NCBI RefSeq assembly: GCF_014648895.1
Contig: NZ_BMRZ01000001.1
Coordinates: 248,001 to 312,000, forward strand
DNA: 64,000 nt
Reading direction: 5' to 3'
Origin: Streptomyces tanashiensis
Lineage (GTDB): Bacteria; Actinomycetota; Actinomycetes; Streptomycetales; Streptomycetaceae
Below are positions 8,319-17,221 of this stretch, piece after piece (within the stretch, counting starts at the first letter, position 1; every line of letters begins with the position of its first letter). Under the pieces are notes generated by a model. That model was given only the letters and a program-made list of their open reading frames with translations, was not told the origin of the DNA and did not search any database. A program made the translations under genes and the position numbers.

Positions 8319-9095
8319 GTGAGACCGCGTGGCGTGCGCAGCGCCGCGGGCGTCCTGTGCGCCCTCGGCCTCGCCCTCGCGCTCACCGGCTGCGGTGGCC
8401 GCGAGGGCGGCCTCAAGAGCGCCGGGCCCACGCCCACCGCCGTGGGGCCCGTCCGGCTCTGGCCCGATCTGCCGCCCGCGACGAACCCGCCGATCGACTA
8501 CGGGGAGTCCGACACCCAGCGCGTCCCCGGCGTCGAGGTCACCGACAACGACGTCCACTCGGTCGATCCGGTGGCGGTCGTCCGCGCCGAGGTCCGCGCC
8601 CACCCCGACACGTACACCGGCGCCGACGGCCTGTACGAGGAGACCGTCCGGGCGATCGAGGCCTGCGGCACGGCCCCGGCCGCGTGTCCGGTCCTGAAGC
8701 CCTACTACCGCGACCTCACCGGCAACGGCCGCGACGAGCTGATCGTCGGGATCCGCATGCCCGAACAGCAGGTCGCGGTGCGCGTCTACGTCGCCGAGAA
8801 CGGCGGCCTGACCAGGATCATGTCCACCGTCGACCAGGTCATCAGCGTGGAGCTGGCCGGCCGGGACCTGATCCTGCGGGTCGGTTCGGCCGGCATCCCC
8901 GGGTACGAGTACCGGACCGCGTGGACCTGGGACGAGCAGCAGGGCAGCATGCTGCCCACCCGGGACGAGATCGTCCGGGTGAAGCCGCCCGGCACCGGTC
9001 CCTCGACGGTGCCCGCGCCCCGCCTGGTCAGCCCGACGCCCACCCCGCCGGACACGCCCGCTCCCGCACCCCTCCCCCCGGAGGCCACGCAGTGA
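8319..9095 (+). CDS. Lipoprotein upstream of a sensor kinase (CseA-like position)
   Basis: 258 residues from a GTG at 8319, preceded by AGGAGG though only three bases away; a second GTG at 8334 is possible. The N-terminus has a short basic part, a hydrophobic stretch and a lipobox LTGC. The mature part has no recognisable enzyme motif; it includes YRDLTGNGRDELIVG, resembling an FG-GAP-type strand, and a proline/threonine-rich tail. The stop overlaps the GTG of the following kinase gene by 4 bp. In Streptomyces the CseA lipoprotein modulates the CseC kinase, so a sensing-partner role is a reasonable inference. This locus has no sigE or response regulator. Confidence 0.75.
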   Translation: MRPRGVRSAAGVLCALGLALALTGCGGREGGLKSAGPTPTAVGPVRLWPDLPPATNPPIDYGESDTQRVPGVEVTDNDVHSVDPVAVVRAEVRAHPDTYTGADGLYEETVRAIEACGTAPAACPVLKPYYRDLTGNGRDELIVGIRMPEQQVAVRVYVAENGGLTRIMSTVDQVISVELAGRDLILRVGSAGIPGYEYRTAWTWDEQQGSMLPTRDEIVRVKPPGTGPSTVPAPRLVSPTPTPPDTPAPAPLPPEATQ

Positions 9096-10363
9096 GGGCG
9101 CCCCGGAGGCCCGCCTGGACCGCGACCCTCACCTGGAAGGCCGCGGTCTTCATCGCGGTGATGTGCTGCGCCCTCGCCGCGCTGCTCGGCGTCCTCGTGC
9201 ACGTCTCGGTGACCGGCCAGACCGTGAGCGACTCCCGGGACAAGGCCATGGCGCGGCTCACCGAGGTCACCGGGCTCTACGAGGCGGGCGAGCCGCTCCC
9301 CCGGTTCGCCGGTGTGGATCCGCCCGGCCTCCCGGCCTCGCTGCGGGCGCTCGCCGCGCGCGGGGAGCGGGGCACGATGGTCACGGAGTACGAGGGCCGG
9401 CCGACGATGTGGGCGGCGGGCCCTGCGGACGGCCGCGCCCTCGCCGTACGCCTCGACTACACGCAGAGCGCCGAGACGATCGACGCGCTCGACCGCTCGA
9501 TCCTCGGCTCCTCCGTCCTGGCGATCGGGGCGACCCTGCTCGTCGGCGTCTTCGCCGTCACCCGGGTCACCCGCCGGCTGCACCTGACCGCGCAGGTGGC
9601 CCGGCGGATCAGCGCCGGCGACCTCGACGCGCGCGTGGACGATCCCCGCACCAAGGACCCCTCGCGTCCGCAGGACGAGGTGGCCACGGTCTCCGGGGCG
9701 CTCGACACGATGGCCTCCTCGCTCCAGCGCAAGCTGCAGACGGAGCAGCGGTTCACCGCCGATGTTGCGCACGAGCTGCGGACCCCGCTGACCGGGTTGT
9801 CGGCCGCGGCGGAGCTGCTGCCGGAGGGGCGGCCCTCGGAGCTCGTACGGGACCGGGTGCGGGCGATGCGCGGGCTCACCGAGGACCTTCTGGAGATCTC
9901 GCGGCTCGACGCCCGCACCGAGACGGTGGACCTGGCGGTGCACGAGCTGGGGCCGCTCGCCGAGCGGGTGGTGCGCGCCTCGGGCACGGACACGGAGGTA
10001 CGGGTCGTGCGGGACGCCACGGTGGAGACGGACCGGCGGCGCGTGGAGCGGGTGCTCGGCAATCTGGTGGCCAACGCGCACAAGCACGGGGCGCCGCCGG
10101 TGGTGGTGACGGTGGACGGCCCGGTGGTGTCCGTGCGCGACCACGGGCCGGGCTATCCCGCGTACCTCCTGGAGTCGGGGCCGCAGCGGTTCCGTACCGA
10201 GAGCGGGGGCAAGGGGCACGGTCTCGGGCTGACCATCGCGGTGGGCCAGGCCGGGGTGATCGGCGCCGAGCTGGTCTTCGCCGCCGCCCCGGACGGGGGC
10301 GCCGAGGCCCGGCTGCGGCTTCCGGAGTACGTACGCCTCGCCGCCGCCGAATCCGAGGAGTGA
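9092..10363 (+). CDS. Sensor histidine kinase without an adjacent response regulator
   Basis: 423 residues, GTG start coupled to the lipoprotein gene, with GGAGG upstream. Two membrane segments (about 16-40 and 137-157) flank an extracytoplasmic loop of about 95 residues. A HAMP linker follows, then the H-box VAHELRTPLTG with phospho-acceptor His near residue 227, an N-box NLVANAHKHG, and G-boxes DHGPGY and GHGLGLTIA. The layout is a classical membrane kinase of the OmpR-partner type. It ends 112 bp before ftsW/rodA. No response regulator lies on either side, so its partner is encoded elsewhere. Proximity to wall genes suggests an envelope signal. Confidence 0.92.
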   Translation: MRAPRRPAWTATLTWKAAVFIAVMCCALAALLGVLVHVSVTGQTVSDSRDKAMARLTEVTGLYEAGEPLPRFAGVDPPGLPASLRALAARGERGTMVTEYEGRPTMWAAGPADGRALAVRLDYTQSAETIDALDRSILGSSVLAIGATLLVGVFAVTRVTRRLHLTAQVARRISAGDLDARVDDPRTKDPSRPQDEVATVSGALDTMASSLQRKLQTEQRFTADVAHELRTPLTGLSAAAELLPEGRPSELVRDRVRAMRGLTEDLLEISRLDARTETVDLAVHELGPLAERVVRASGTDTEVRVVRDATVETDRRRVERVLGNLVANAHKHGAPPVVVTVDGPVVSVRDHGPGYPAYLLESGPQRFRTESGGKGHGLGLTIAVGQAGVIGAELVFAAAPDGGAEARLRLPEYVRLAAAESEE

Positions 10364-10440
10364 CGGCGGCACCGCCGCACGGACTCGCAGGTTCCGGACC
10401 GTTCCGGACCCGAGGAGCGACGGCACACCGTCACACAAAA

Positions 10441-10469
10441 GGGACATAGGGCATACCGCTTGCTACGTT
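10441..10469 (+). promoter_or_regulatory. Likely promoter for the rodA-pbp operon, leaderless layout
   Basis: GGGACA (10441-10446), a 17-bp spacer and TACGTT (10464-10469) resemble a vegetative promoter. The -10 box ends six bases before the ATG at 10476, and no Shine-Dalgarno sequence lies between. Transcription would then begin at or next to the start codon. Confidence 0.45.
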
Positions 10470-10475
10470 GCGCCC

Positions 10476-11858
10476 ATGACCGCACCACGGCGACCGGACG
10501 CACCCCCGCCCGGCATCCGTGTCCCGAAGCGGCGCGGCGTGGAACTGTCGCTCCTGATCGGCGCGGTCCTGATCTCCGTCCTCGGCTACGCGGAGGTCGG
10601 CCTCGCCCGCAGCGGCGCCGTGCCGCCCGACGCCGCCCGGTACGGCGCCGGGCTCGGACTGCTCGCGCTCGTCGCCCATCTCGCGGTCCGCTTCCGCGCC
10701 CCGTACGCCGACCCGCTGCTGCTGCCGATCGCGGTCCTGCTCAACGGCCTCGGCCTGGTGCTGATCTACCGCCTGGACCTGGAGACGCCGAAGGACCAGG
10801 CGGCGGCGACGCAGCTGGTCTGGTCGACGCTCGGGGTGGCGCTCTTCATCCTGGTCGTCCTGCTGCTCCGCGACCATCGCACGCTCCAGGGGTACGCGTA
10901 CGTGTCGGTGGCCGCCGCACTCGCCCTGATGATCCTGCCGATCTTCTTCCCGGCGGTGAACGGCGCCAAGATCTGGATCCGGCTCGGCGGGCTCTCCTTC
11001 CAGCCGGGCGAGTTCGCCAAGATCCTGCTCGCGGTCTTCTTCGCCGCGTACCTCGCCGCCAACCGCAACGCCCTCGCGTACACCGGCCGCCGGATCTGGA
11101 AGTTCCAGTTCCCCACCGGGCGGGTGCTCGGACCGATCGTCGCGATCTGGCTGCTGAGCGTCGGCGTCCTCGTCCTGGAACGGGACCTGGGCACCTCGCT
11201 GCTCTTCTTCGGCCTCTTCGTGATCATGCTGTACGTGGCGACCGGCCGGACCGGCTGGATCGCGGTCGGGCTCGTCCTGGCCTCCGCCGGCGCCTTCCTC
11301 GTCGGCTCGCTCGAACCGCACGTCCACAGCAGGGTGCAGGACTGGCTCGACCCCTTCGCCTCGATCCGCGCGGGCGACGGGCCGGGGCAGCTGGCCCAGT
11401 CGCTCTTCGCCTTCGCCGCCGGCGGGATGCTCGGCACCGGGCTCGGTCTCGGCCACTCCGTCCTCATCGGCTTCGCCACCAAGTCCGACTTCATCCTGGC
11501 GACGGCCGGCGAGGAGCTGGGGCTCGTCGGCCTCACCGCGCTCTTCCTGCTGTACGCGCTGCTCGTCGCCCGCGGCTACCGCGCCGGCCTCTCGCTGCGC
11601 GACCCCTTCGGACGGCTGCTCGCTATCGGCCTCGCCTCGATCGTGGCGCTCCAGGTCTTCGTGATCGCGGGCGGGGTGATGGGGCTGATCCCGCTGACCG
11701 GCATGGCGATGCCGTTCCTGGCCCAGGGCGGCTCCTCGGTCGTCACCAACTGGGTGATCGTCGCGCTCCTCATCCGGGTCAGCGACTCCGCCCGGGCACC
11801 CCAGCCGGACGCCTCCGACACCGGGGAACTCGCCAGGATCGGGGAGGGCGCGCGGTGA
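10476..11858 (+). CDS. SEDS-family peptidoglycan glycosyltransferase (RodA/FtsW type)
   Basis: 460 residues with about ten hydrophobic segments. SEDS hallmarks are present: PAVNGAKIWI-type loop, SFQPGEFAKI, the FATKSDFILATAGEELGLVG segment, and PFLAQGGSSVVTNW near the C-terminus. SEDS proteins polymerise lipid II into glycan strands together with a class B PBP. The stop overlaps the start of a PBP gene by 4 bp, the usual cognate pairing. I cannot tell from sequence whether this pair serves septation, apical growth or spore-wall synthesis, so no symbol is given. The start at 10476 has no ribosome-binding site and probably gives a leaderless mRNA. Confidence 0.93.
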   Translation: MTAPRRPDAPPPGIRVPKRRGVELSLLIGAVLISVLGYAEVGLARSGAVPPDAARYGAGLGLLALVAHLAVRFRAPYADPLLLPIAVLLNGLGLVLIYRLDLETPKDQAAATQLVWSTLGVALFILVVLLLRDHRTLQGYAYVSVAAALALMILPIFFPAVNGAKIWIRLGGLSFQPGEFAKILLAVFFAAYLAANRNALAYTGRRIWKFQFPTGRVLGPIVAIWLLSVGVLVLERDLGTSLLFFGLFVIMLYVATGRTGWIAVGLVLASAGAFLVGSLEPHVHSRVQDWLDPFASIRAGDGPGQLAQSLFAFAAGGMLGTGLGLGHSVLIGFATKSDFILATAGEELGLVGLTALFLLYALLVARGYRAGLSLRDPFGRLLAIGLASIVALQVFVIAGGVMGLIPLTGMAMPFLAQGGSSVVTNWVIVALLIRVSDSARAPQPDASDTGELARIGEGAR

Positions 11859-13333
11859 TCCGCTACATCCGGAGGGCCGCCGCCCTCTGCCTGATCCTTC
11901 TCGTCGCCCTGCTCGTCAACGCCGCCCGGGTGATGGTCATCGAGGCCGAGTCCCTCGACGACGACCCGGCCAACCGGCGGATCGCGATCGACCGGTACGC
12001 ACGACCGCGCGGCGAGATCGTCGTCGACGGGAAGCCGGTGACCGGCTCCCGGGACAGCGGGCAGCAGCTGCGCTGGGAACGGACCTACAGACAGGGGCCG
12101 TTGTACGCGCCGCTGACCGGATACGCCTCCCAGACGTACGGCACGACGATGGTCGAGCACGCCGAGGACGAGATCCTCGCGGGCACCGACCCCATGCTGG
12201 CGCCGCTCCCCCTCTGGAACGACCTCACCCGGGGCCGTCAGCCCGGCGGCGACGTGGTGACCACGATCCGCGCCACGATGCAGGAGGCGGCCTTCCGGGG
12301 GCTCGACGGGAAGCGGGGCGCGGTCGTGGCGGTCGAGCCGTCCAGCGGCCGGATCCTGGCGCTCGTCAGCTCCCCCTCGTACGACCCGGGGATGCTCTCC
12401 GGGACGGGACGGAAGGTGAAGGACGCCTGGCGGCACCTCACCACCTCGCCGAACCAGCCGATGCTGAACCGGGCGCTGCGGCAGACGTACCCGCCGGGCT
12501 CCACCTTCAAGATCGTGACGGCCGCGGCGGCCCTGGACGCGGGGGTGGTGCGGGACGTGGAGGCGCCGACGGACACCCCGGACCCGTTCGTGCTGCCGGG
12601 CACCCGGCACGTGCTGCCGAACGAGGCGAAGGGCTGCGGCGACGCCTCCCTCGCGTACGCGATCCAGTGGTCCTGCAACACGGTGATGGCCGGGCTCGGG
12701 GTGGAGGTGGGGCTGACGGGGATGGTCGAGGCGGTGGAGCGGTTCGGCTTCAACGACACGACGCTCCGGGTGCCGTCCTGGGTGGCGAAGTCCAACTTCG
12801 ACCGGGAGATGGGCCCGGACCAGCTGGCGCTGTCGTCGATCGGCCAGTTCGACACGACGGCGACCCCGCTCCAGATGGCGATGGTGGCGGCGGCGGTCGC
12901 CAACAACGGGGAGATCGCCCACCCGTACCTCGTCGACCGCACCACGACCTCCCGCGGCACGACCGTGGACCGCACGGGTCGCCGCGGCTACCGGCAGGCG
13001 ATGAACCCCGCGACGGCCATGCAGCTCCAGCGGCTGATGGTGCGGGCCGTGGAGGAGGGCACCGGCGAGAACGCGGCGATCCCCGGGGCCCGGGTCGGCG
13101 GCAAGACGGGCACCGCCCAGCACGGCTTCGGCAACACGGGCACCCCGTACGCCTGGTTCATCGCCTGGGCCCAGGCGGACGACGCGGCCCAGCCGGCGGT
13201 GGCGGTCGCGGTCGTCGTCGAGGACGCGGAGGCCTCCCGTACGGACATCAGCGGGGGCGGCAGCGCGGCCCCGGTCGCGAGGGCGGTGATGGAGGAGGCG
13301 CTCCGGCTGGAGGCCGAGGCGCGGAACCCGTAG
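11855..13333 (+). CDS. Class B penicillin-binding protein (D,D-transpeptidase)
   Basis: 492 residues, GTG start coupled to the SEDS gene. One N-terminal membrane anchor (about residues 7-28) is followed by a short pedestal domain and a transpeptidase domain with all three active-site motifs: STFK (nucleophile Ser about 216), SCN (about 273-275) and KTGT (about 417). It crosslinks peptide stems outside the membrane. The second motif is SCN rather than SxN with a small middle residue, which is within known variation. Length and layout match M. tuberculosis PbpA-type enzymes. Working with the upstream SEDS protein is inferred from overlap and family behaviour. Confidence 0.93.
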   Translation: MIRYIRRAAALCLILLVALLVNAARVMVIEAESLDDDPANRRIAIDRYARPRGEIVVDGKPVTGSRDSGQQLRWERTYRQGPLYAPLTGYASQTYGTTMVEHAEDEILAGTDPMLAPLPLWNDLTRGRQPGGDVVTTIRATMQEAAFRGLDGKRGAVVAVEPSSGRILALVSSPSYDPGMLSGTGRKVKDAWRHLTTSPNQPMLNRALRQTYPPGSTFKIVTAAAALDAGVVRDVEAPTDTPDPFVLPGTRHVLPNEAKGCGDASLAYAIQWSCNTVMAGLGVEVGLTGMVEAVERFGFNDTTLRVPSWVAKSNFDREMGPDQLALSSIGQFDTTATPLQMAMVAAAVANNGEIAHPYLVDRTTTSRGTTVDRTGRRGYRQAMNPATAMQLQRLMVRAVEEGTGENAAIPGARVGGKTGTAQHGFGNTGTPYAWFIAWAQADDAAQPAVAVAVVVEDAEASRTDISGGGSAAPVARAVMEEALRLEAEARNP

Positions 13334-13350
13334 CCCGGTTCTCCGTGCTG

Positions 13351-13370
13351 CCCCGGGCCCCTCCCCGGGG
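13351..13370. terminator. GC hairpin between convergent genes
   Basis: CCCCGGG-N6-CCCGGGG forms a short, very stable stem in the 38-bp gap between the convergent PBP and proline-rich protein genes. It could end transcription in both directions. Confidence 0.45.
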
Positions 13371-13371
13371 G

Positions 13372-14262
13372 TCAGCCGATCGGCTTGCGGATCTCGGCGC
13401 GGATCTTCACCGTGGTCTCGGCGAGCGCGGCCAGGTCGATGTCCTGCGGGTCGGTGGTGGCCGTCTCGGGGGTGACGAGGGCGACGGCGGCCGCGGTGTT
13501 GTCGTCGCCCCAGGCGCACATGGGGAGCGTGGTCGTGCCGAGAGCGTCCTTCGAGGTGGTGACCTGGCAGCTGACGGTCACGCCGTACCCGGCGGGGGTG
13601 AACTCCCTGGGGCGGACGACGAGCGTGGAGCCCTTGTCCGTGGCGGCGCCCTGGAGGATGGACGTACGGCTGGACTCGCCGTTCTTGATGCGGCCGTACA
13701 TTCCGGAGAGCACGAGGGTGGCGTCGTCCTCGCCCTTGTACTGCCCGACCGCCGCCTTGGCGTCCTTCACGGTGAAGTCGGGGGTGTCCTCGATCTCCTT
13801 GCCCTGGGTGTCGGAGAGGTCGGAGACCAGGGTGTACCGGCCGGCGAGGAGGGTCTCGGGGACGACGAGCTCGTGCGTCGCCTCGGGGAAGGAGCCGGTG
13901 ACGCCGTCGAGCCCGGCCTTGGTCGCGTAGAGGAGACCGCCGACCACGGCCAGGGAGCCGAGGACGATGGCGACGATCGCCCCGGCCGACAGCTTCTTCT
14001 TCGGCGGCGGCCCCATGGGCGGCTGCCCCCAGGCCCCCGCGCCCGGCCCGGGGTACTGCGGCGGGACACCGTGCGGAGGGCCCTGCGGGGGGTACCTCGG
14101 CGCAGGACCGTGCGGGGGATACCCCTGGGGAGGCCCCTGCGGGGGATACCCCTGCGGAGCTCCGAACGCGCCGGGCTGCTGCGGGGGCGGTACGGGCCCG
14201 CCGTACGGCTGGTGGGGCGGTGGATTCGGCGACGACGGCGGCGGCATGGTCATGACGGGCAC
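13372..14262 (-). CDS. Proline-rich single-pass membrane protein
   Basis: 296 residues from a GTG at 14262; ATG codons at 14253 and 14247 are alternatives. Residues 1-95 are a cytoplasmic Pro/Gly/Gln/Tyr-rich region with repeats of the QGYPPQGPP kind. A KKK stop-transfer motif and one membrane segment (about 97-116) follow, then an about 180-residue extracytoplasmic domain with no recognised family signature and two cysteines (VSCQV and MCAWG) that could form a disulphide. This layout is common among Streptomyces envelope proteins of unknown role. It begins 12 bp after the ferritin-like gene and may be co-transcribed with it. Confidence 0.8.
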   Translation of the reverse strand: MPVMTMPPPSSPNPPPHQPYGGPVPPPQQPGAFGAPQGYPPQGPPQGYPPHGPAPRYPPQGPPHGVPPQYPGPGAGAWGQPPMGPPPKKKLSAGAIVAIVLGSLAVVGGLLYATKAGLDGVTGSFPEATHELVVPETLLAGRYTLVSDLSDTQGKEIEDTPDFTVKDAKAAVGQYKGEDDATLVLSGMYGRIKNGESSRTSILQGAATDKGSTLVVRPREFTPAGYGVTVSCQVTTSKDALGTTTLPMCAWGDDNTAAAVALVTPETATTDPQDIDLAALAETTVKIRAEIRKPIG

Positions 14263-14274
14263 GCTACGGCACCC

Positions 14275-15387
14275 CTACGACACCTCCGCCGCCCCCTCCT
14301 CGATCGCCGCCTCCACCTCGGCGACCCGCTCGGCCTCCTCCGCCGCGAAGCGCTCGCGGTCCAGCGCCTCCGCGATCTCCTCGTCCTGACGCATCAGCAG
14401 GTCCAGGTTGGAGTCGCCGAGGTCGAAGACGCCCATGTCCAGGTAGGCCTTCTGGAGGCGTTCGCCCCAGAGGCCGATGTCCTTGACGCAGGGGACGATC
14501 CGGCTGAAGAGGAGCTTGCGGAAGAGGTGCAGGAACTCGCTCTGCTCGCTGAGTTCCTCGGCCTCCTTCCTCGGGATGCCGAAGTTCTCCAGGACCTCGA
14601 CCCCGCGCAGCCGGTCGCGCATCAGGTGGCAGCCCTCGATGACGAACTCCTCGCGCTCGCGGAGCTCGGCGTCCGTCAGCTGCCTGTAGTAGTCGCGCAG
14701 CGCCATGCGGCCGAAGGCGACGTGCCGGGCCTCGTCCTGCATCACGTACGCGAGGATCTGCTTGGGCAGCGGCTTGTCGGTGGTGTCGCGGATCATGCCG
14801 AAGGCGGCGAGGGCGAGGCCCTCGATGAGGACCTGCATGCCGAGGTAGGGCATGTCCCAGCGGGAGTCGCGCAGGGTGTCGTCGAGGAGGCCCTGGAGGT
14901 TGTCGTTGATCGGGTAGAGCATGCCGATCTTCTCGTGGAGGAAGCGGCCGTAGATCTCGGCGTGCCTGGCCTCGTCCATGGTCTGGGTGGCCGAGTAGAA
15001 CTTGGCGTCCAGGTCGGGGACGGACTCGACGATCCGGGCGGCGCAGACCATGGCGCCCTGCTCGCCGTGGAGGAACTGGCTGAACTGCCAGGAGGAGTAG
15101 TGCCGGCGCAGGTCGCCCTTGTCCTTCTCGGTCATCCTCGCCCAGTGGCGGGTGCCGTGGAGCGTCAGGACCTCGTCGGGGGTGCCGAGCGGGTCGTACG
15201 GGTCGACCTCGATGCCCCAGTCGATGCGGGTGGCGCCGTCCCACTGCTTGTCCTTGCCCTTCTGGTAGAGGGCGAGGAGGCGGTCGCGGCCGTCGTCGTA
15301 GTCCCAGGAGAAGCGGGCGGCGCCGGCGGCGGGGACCTCCCAGACGGGTCCGGCGGGGGCGTTCACGTAGAGGTCGTGCGTCGACAC
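14275..15387 (-). CDS. Ferritin-like di-iron protein
   Basis: 370 residues from a GTG at 15387 with GGAAGGAG seven bases upstream. It has the four-helix di-iron pattern: HGEQGAM (first Glu), DEARH (about residue 120), LIEGLALAAFG (second helix-pair Glu) and QDEARHVAFG. The two ExxH-type motifs and flanking Glu residues match ferritin-like oxidases, including ribonucleotide-reductase R2-like and fatty-acid desaturase-like groups. The substrate cannot be read from sequence. The C-terminus is a charged Glu/Ala-rich helix. It is divergent from a gene for another di-iron enzyme (AurF type), which suggests a shared oxidative function. Confidence 0.85.
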   Translation of the reverse strand: MSTHDLYVNAPAGPVWEVPAAGAARFSWDYDDGRDRLLALYQKGKDKQWDGATRIDWGIEVDPYDPLGTPDEVLTLHGTRHWARMTEKDKGDLRRHYSSWQFSQFLHGEQGAMVCAARIVESVPDLDAKFYSATQTMDEARHAEIYGRFLHEKIGMLYPINDNLQGLLDDTLRDSRWDMPYLGMQVLIEGLALAAFGMIRDTTDKPLPKQILAYVMQDEARHVAFGRMALRDYYRQLTDAELREREEFVIEGCHLMRDRLRGVEVLENFGIPRKEAEELSEQSEFLHLFRKLLFSRIVPCVKDIGLWGERLQKAYLDMGVFDLGDSNLDLLMRQDEEIAEALDRERFAAEEAERVAEVEAAIEEGAAEVS

Positions 15388-15462
15388 TGACGACTCCTTC
15401 CGTCCGTTTCCAGCAGGCTCACACGGTGGTAGACGGATCGTCAACAAGTCGGACGCGAGGGA

Positions 15463-15493
15463 TTGACGGCATTGCTGACGAGCAGTCTGATAA
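15463..15493 (+). promoter_or_regulatory. Promoter for the AurF-like gene in a divergent region
   Basis: TTGACG (15463-15468) is followed 19 bp later by TGATAA (15488-15493), ending four bases before the ATG at 15498. No ribosome-binding site is seen, which suits a leaderless transcript. A second TTGAC lies on the opposite strand about 25 bp away, facing the ferritin-like gene, so the 110-bp gap seems to hold divergent promoters. Confidence 0.45.
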
Positions 15494-15497
15494 CCGC

Positions 15498-16441
15498 ATG
15501 ACGCCGTCGAGGACCTCCACCGAGCCCGACTTCAGCCTCCTCCGGGACGCCCTGGGGCCGCTGCGCGACCGCGAGCAGGTCGCCGAGCGCCTCCTGGAGT
15601 CCTCCCGCAGGCACTCCTACGACCCGGACACCGAACTCGACTGGTCCGCGCCCTTCGAGGACGGCCTGTGGTTCTGGCGCCCGAGCTGGTCTCCCTCTAC
15701 GACACCCCGCTCTGGCGCCGGATGTCCGAGGAGCAGCGGATCGAGCTCTCGCGCCACGAGGCGGCGTCCCTCGCCTCCCTCGGCATCTGGTTCGAGATCA
15801 TCCTCATGCAGCTGCTCGTCCGGCACATCTACGACAAGTCCCTGACCAGCCATCACGTCCGCTACGCCCTCACCGAGATCGCGGACGAGTGCCGCCACTC
15901 GATGATGTTCGCCCGGCTGATCCGGCAGAGCGGCACCCCCGCCTATCCGGTGCCGAGGATCTACCACAACCTCGCGCGGATCCTGAAGACCGTGTCCACC
16001 ACCCCCGGCTCCTTCGCCTCCACCCTGCTCGGCGAGGAGATCCTCGACTGGATGCAGCGCCTGACCTTCCCGGACGAGCGGGTGCAGCCCCTCGTCCGCG
16101 GGGTGACGCGCATCAACGTCGTGGAGGAGGCCCGTCACGTGCGGTACGCGCGCGAGGAACTGCGCCGGCAGATGGCGACCACCCCGCGCCGGGAGCAGGA
16201 GTTCACCCGGCTGAGCTGCGGCGAGGCCGCACGGGTGTTCTCCACCTGCTTCGTCAACCCGGGGGTGTACGAGGCCGTGGGCCTGGACCGCCGCGAGGCC
16301 GTCGCCCAGGTGCGGGCCAGCGGGCACCGGCGGGAGGTCATGCGGTCCGGGGCGCGGCGGCTCACGGACTTCCTCGACGACGTCGGCCTCCTGCGCGGGG
16401 CGGGCCGCCGGCTCTGGAAGTCGTCCGGGCTGCTGGCCTGA
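15498..16441 (+). pseudogene. AurF-family di-iron oxygenase gene with an apparent 1-base frameshift
   Basis: The N-terminal 61 codons (from the ATG at 15498) read in one frame up to DGLWFWRP. The rest continues in another frame from about 15683 with ELVSLYDTPLWRRMSEEQR. Adding one base to the CCC run at 15680-15682 joins them into an intact protein of about 314 residues reading FWRPELVSLYD. The second part has the AurF-type metal ligands: IADECRHSMMFARL, LLGEEILDW and NVVEEARHVRYA. Related enzymes oxidise aryl amines or act on other small molecules through a di-iron centre. The break sits in a short homopolymer, so either a recent mutation or a sequencing error would explain it. Everything else in the gene is intact. 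Confidence 0.8.
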
Positions 16442-16471
16442 GGGAACCGTTCCGCGGTTACGCTGCGGTCC

Positions 16472-17194
16472 ATGACGAGCGCCGCCACCCCCGCGTACCG
16501 CAGGCTCAGCGTCGAGGAGCGGCGCGGGCAGCTCCTCGACACCGCCCAGGAGCTCTTCGCCCACCGGGCCCCCGAGGACGTGTCGCTCGACGACGTCGCC
16601 GAGGCGGCCGGCGTCTCGCGGCCCCTCGTCTACCGCTACTTCCCCGGCGGCAAGCAGCAGCTGTACGAGGCCGCCCTGCGCTCCTCCGCCGACGCCCTGA
16701 ACCGCTGCTTCACCGAGCCGCCGACCGGGCCGCCCACGGAGCGGCTGGGCCGGGTGCTCGACCGCTACCTGACCTTCGTCGACGAGCACGACGCCGGCTT
16801 CAGCGCCCTGCTGCGGGGCGGCAGCGTCGCCGAGACCTCCCGGACCTCGGCGATCGTGGACGAGGTGCGGCGGGCCGCCGCCGAGCAGATCCTCGTCCAC
16901 CTCGGGGTGGAGCGGCCGGGCCCCCGGCTCGGCATGCTCGTCCGGACGTGGATCGCCGCCGTCGAGGCGGCCTCGCTCATCTGGCTCGACGAGGAGAAGC
17001 AGCCGCCCGCGCGGGAGCTGCGGGAGTGGCTCGTCGACCATCTCGTCGCCCTGCTCGCGGCGACCACGGCGAGCGACGAGGAGACGGCGGGGGTCGTGAA
17101 GCGGCTGCTGGCGCAGGAGACCCCCGAGGGGCCGGTGGCGACGCTGGCCCGCCGGGTGATCCCGGTGGTGGGCGAGGCGGCCCACCTGCTGTGA
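16472..17194 (+). CDS. TetR-family regulator next to the di-iron oxygenase genes
   Basis: 240 residues. The N-terminal helix-turn-helix is typical (SLDDVAEAAGVSRPLVYRYFPGGKQQLYEAAL, residues about 38-67), followed by a helical ligand-binding domain with no assigned ligand. It starts 30 bp after the AurF-like gene, so the two are probably co-transcribed. The short gap contains an inverted repeat, AACCG-N5-CGGTT (16445-16459), which could be an operator or a translational control stem. A regulator of the divergent di-iron genes is the natural inference. Confidence 0.88.
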   Translation: MTSAATPAYRRLSVEERRGQLLDTAQELFAHRAPEDVSLDDVAEAAGVSRPLVYRYFPGGKQQLYEAALRSSADALNRCFTEPPTGPPTERLGRVLDRYLTFVDEHDAGFSALLRGGSVAETSRTSAIVDEVRRAAAEQILVHLGVERPGPRLGMLVRTWIAAVEAASLIWLDEEKQPPARELREWLVDHLVALLAATTASDEETAGVVKRLLAQETPEGPVATLARRVIPVVGEAAHLL

Positions 17195-17221
17195 GGCGGT
17201 GAGCCGGGAGAGACTGAGGGG

